From: Dehalococcoidia bacterium
GTDB lineage: Bacteria; Chloroflexota; Dehalococcoidia; UBA2979
NCBI GenBank assembly: GCA_030745285.1
Contig: JASLOV010000211.1
Location: 1 to 6,567 of the forward strand
Direction: 5' to 3'
Length of the DNA stretch: 6,567 bases
This document shows, piece after piece, positions 5,925 through 6,567 of this stretch. Each line of letters begins with the position of its first letter. The stretch's first letter is position 1. The position numbers were made by a program, and so were the translations under genes. The notes below the pieces were generated by a model. The model was not told the DNA's origin. It saw only the letters and a program-made list of their open reading frames with translations, and did no database searches.

Positions 5925-6018
5925 CTCGACGCCGATTGTCGTGCAGAACGTCCGGCCAAGGGAGAAAAAGAGGCCGAGCGCTGGAAAAAGGGGCAGACGT
6001 TCGGTCGTACGACAGTAA

Positions 6019-6048
6019 AGCCCGCCCGGGGAAACGCCCGGACGGGCT
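6019..6048 (-). terminator. Strong hairpin terminator after the small Asp-rich gene
   Basis: AGCCCG (6019-6024) pairs with CGGGCT (6043-6048). After one C/A mismatch, CCGGG (6026-6030) pairs with CCCGG (6037-6041), closing a six-base GAAACG loop. On the minus strand the hairpin begins 31 bases past the stop codon of the gene at 6080-6487 and is followed by a short T-rich TTTACTGT stretch. The position supports both a terminator and the reality of that gene, and separates it from the sigma/kinase pair. Confidence 0.65.
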
Positions 6049-6079
6049 CGAGGTGTCTCGCGCGGAAGGGACCGATCCG

Positions 6080-6487
6080 CTAGCGCCGATTCAGCAGAAC
6101 CCACTCGTCGCCGTCGGTCACGAACGTGACGCCGGCGCCGGGCTTGGTCAACCTGACCGAGTTCGGGCCACCGTCCAGCCATTCACCGGACTGCGGTTTG
6201 ATGTACACGAAGCCGTTGTGGGCCACTCGCCTGACGGTGACGAAGCGCGAGATTGCCGTCGACGCGGGCGGCAGCGTCACGAAGATGTAGTGGTGGTTGC
6301 GCGATTTCTTGTAGCGGCGGCCCCGCCTGCCGCTGTTGTTGTCATCGCTACTGCTGTCGTCGTCGCTGTCGTCGTCCCCACCGCCGTCGTCCCCACCGCC
6401 GTCGTCAAAGGTCGGATCCACGAGGTAGGCGACGCTGAATTCATTCGCCGGCATCTCGATGACGGTGTGGGTTGACCTGCCCCCCAC
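6080..6487 (-). CDS. Small Asp-rich protein with a phage/virus-fibre-like C-terminal domain
   Basis: The 135-residue product has three parts. The N-terminus (about 1-26) is ordinary sequence with VAYLVDPTF. Residues 28-52 are almost entirely Asp, Gly, Ser and Asn, including two DDGGG-type units, and lead into a basic patch RRGRRYKKSRNHH (54-66). Residues 67-135 read as a beta-rich module, with FVTLPPAS, then VRRVAHNGFVYIKPQSGEWLDGG, then VTFVTDGDEWVLL (split motifs). This order of TLP-A, V-I-P-G-I-DG and VT-SDG-W-LL is what I recall from C-terminal modules of phage and giant-virus fibre or tail proteins. There is no signal peptide or membrane segment. The start is uncertain: GTG at 6487 has GGA six bases upstream, while ATG at 6454 gives 124 residues and lacks a ribosome site. 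A terminator-like hairpin follows the TAG. Function is unknown; coding is likely because the fold pattern is recognisable. Confidence 0.7.
   Translation of the reverse strand: MGGRSTHTVIEMPANEFSVAYLVDPTFDDGGGDDGGGDDDSDDDSSSDDNNSGRRGRRYKKSRNHHYIFVTLPPASTAISRFVTVRRVAHNGFVYIKPQSGEWLDGGPNSVRLTKPGAGVTFVTDGDEWVLLNRR
6376..6405. repeat. Exact 15-bp tandem duplication in the Asp-rich coding region
   Basis: CCCCACCGCCGTCGT is present twice without a gap (6376-6390 and 6391-6405). It keeps the reading frame and encodes two Asp/Gly units of the small protein on the minus strand. The neighbouring bases 6346-6375 continue as a GTC/GCT-rich low-complexity run. This is the kind of sequence that changes copy number by slippage. 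Confidence 0.85.
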
Positions 6488-6567
6488 CAGTGGTCCACTT
6501 GCTACGAGAGAGCCAAGCGCATCGTGAGCCCTTCGATTGACGCTGGCGTGACGGCCTCAGGCGCCGG
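6488..6567. other. Right-edge segment, no supported gene
   Basis: This 80-base stretch is upstream of the small Asp-rich gene and should contain its promoter, but I see no convincing -35/-10 pair. The frame of that gene stays open until a TGA at 6557-6559, so an upstream extension is possible but has no ATG in frame. A seven-codon minus-strand mini-frame beginning MRLALS ends in TAG and is probably chance. Confidence 0.4.

Noticed and set aside
6346..6405. Short repeats as a CRISPR or mobile-element trace
   Set aside because: The repeats are codon-scale units inside a reading frame with no spacers, no flanking inverted repeats and no transposase.
5714..6475. Plus-strand open frame of 253 codons across the sigma start and the Asp-rich gene
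   Set aside because: It spans the hairpin at 6019-6048 and its end is a low-complexity Val/Ala/Thr run antisense to the Asp-rich stretch; the minus-strand frame has a recognisable domain instead.

Overview
The window is GC-rich. Its gene content suggests Acidobacteriota, perhaps a Vicinamibacteria-type soil lineage: a CehA/McbA-type hydrolase end, a quinoprotein dehydrogenase with an extra N-terminal domain, an SMP-30 lipoprotein, and an ECF sigma factor followed by a zinc-ribbon Ser/Thr kinase. Planctomycetota carry similar sigma/kinase pairs and cannot be excluded. The phylum call is inferred from protein style, not from a marker gene.

Layout, left to right. (1) 2-469, plus strand: the C-terminal end of a protein resembling CehA/McbA metallohydrolases, cut by the window edge. 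(2) 470-679: a convergent intergenic region with two GC-rich hairpins and a short direct repeat. (3) 680-2524, minus strand: an exported PQQ-type beta-propeller dehydrogenase carrying the Asp-x-Asp signature associated with lanthanide-dependent enzymes. (4) 2528-3568, plus strand: an SMP-30/gluconolactonase-like lipoprotein, divergent from (3), with annotated starts only a few bases apart. (5) 3602-5071, minus strand: a Hanks-type Ser/Thr kinase with an N-terminal zinc ribbon, a Gly-phased five-residue repeat region and a C-terminal membrane helix. (6) 5126-5884, minus strand: an ECF sigma factor 54 bp upstream of the kinase and probably co-transcribed with it. (7) 6080-6487, minus strand: a small protein with an Asp-rich stretch and a C-terminal domain resembling phage or virus fibre modules, followed by a convincing hairpin. 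The last 80 bases hold no gene I can support.

Two functional modules stand out. The sigma factor and kinase look like a phosphorylation-gated transcription switch. The usual acidic sigma region 2.2 motif (DAED) reads D-A-R-D, with a Thr two residues later. The quinoprotein and SMP-30 lipoprotein could act in sequence outside the cytoplasm, with sugar or alcohol oxidation to a lactone followed by lactone hydrolysis. The substrate cannot be read from the sequence.

There are no tRNAs, rRNAs, CRISPR arrays, insertion sequences or transposases that I can see. The most interesting candidates are the sigma/kinase pair, the kinase's pentad repeat region and the small Asp-rich fibre-like protein.
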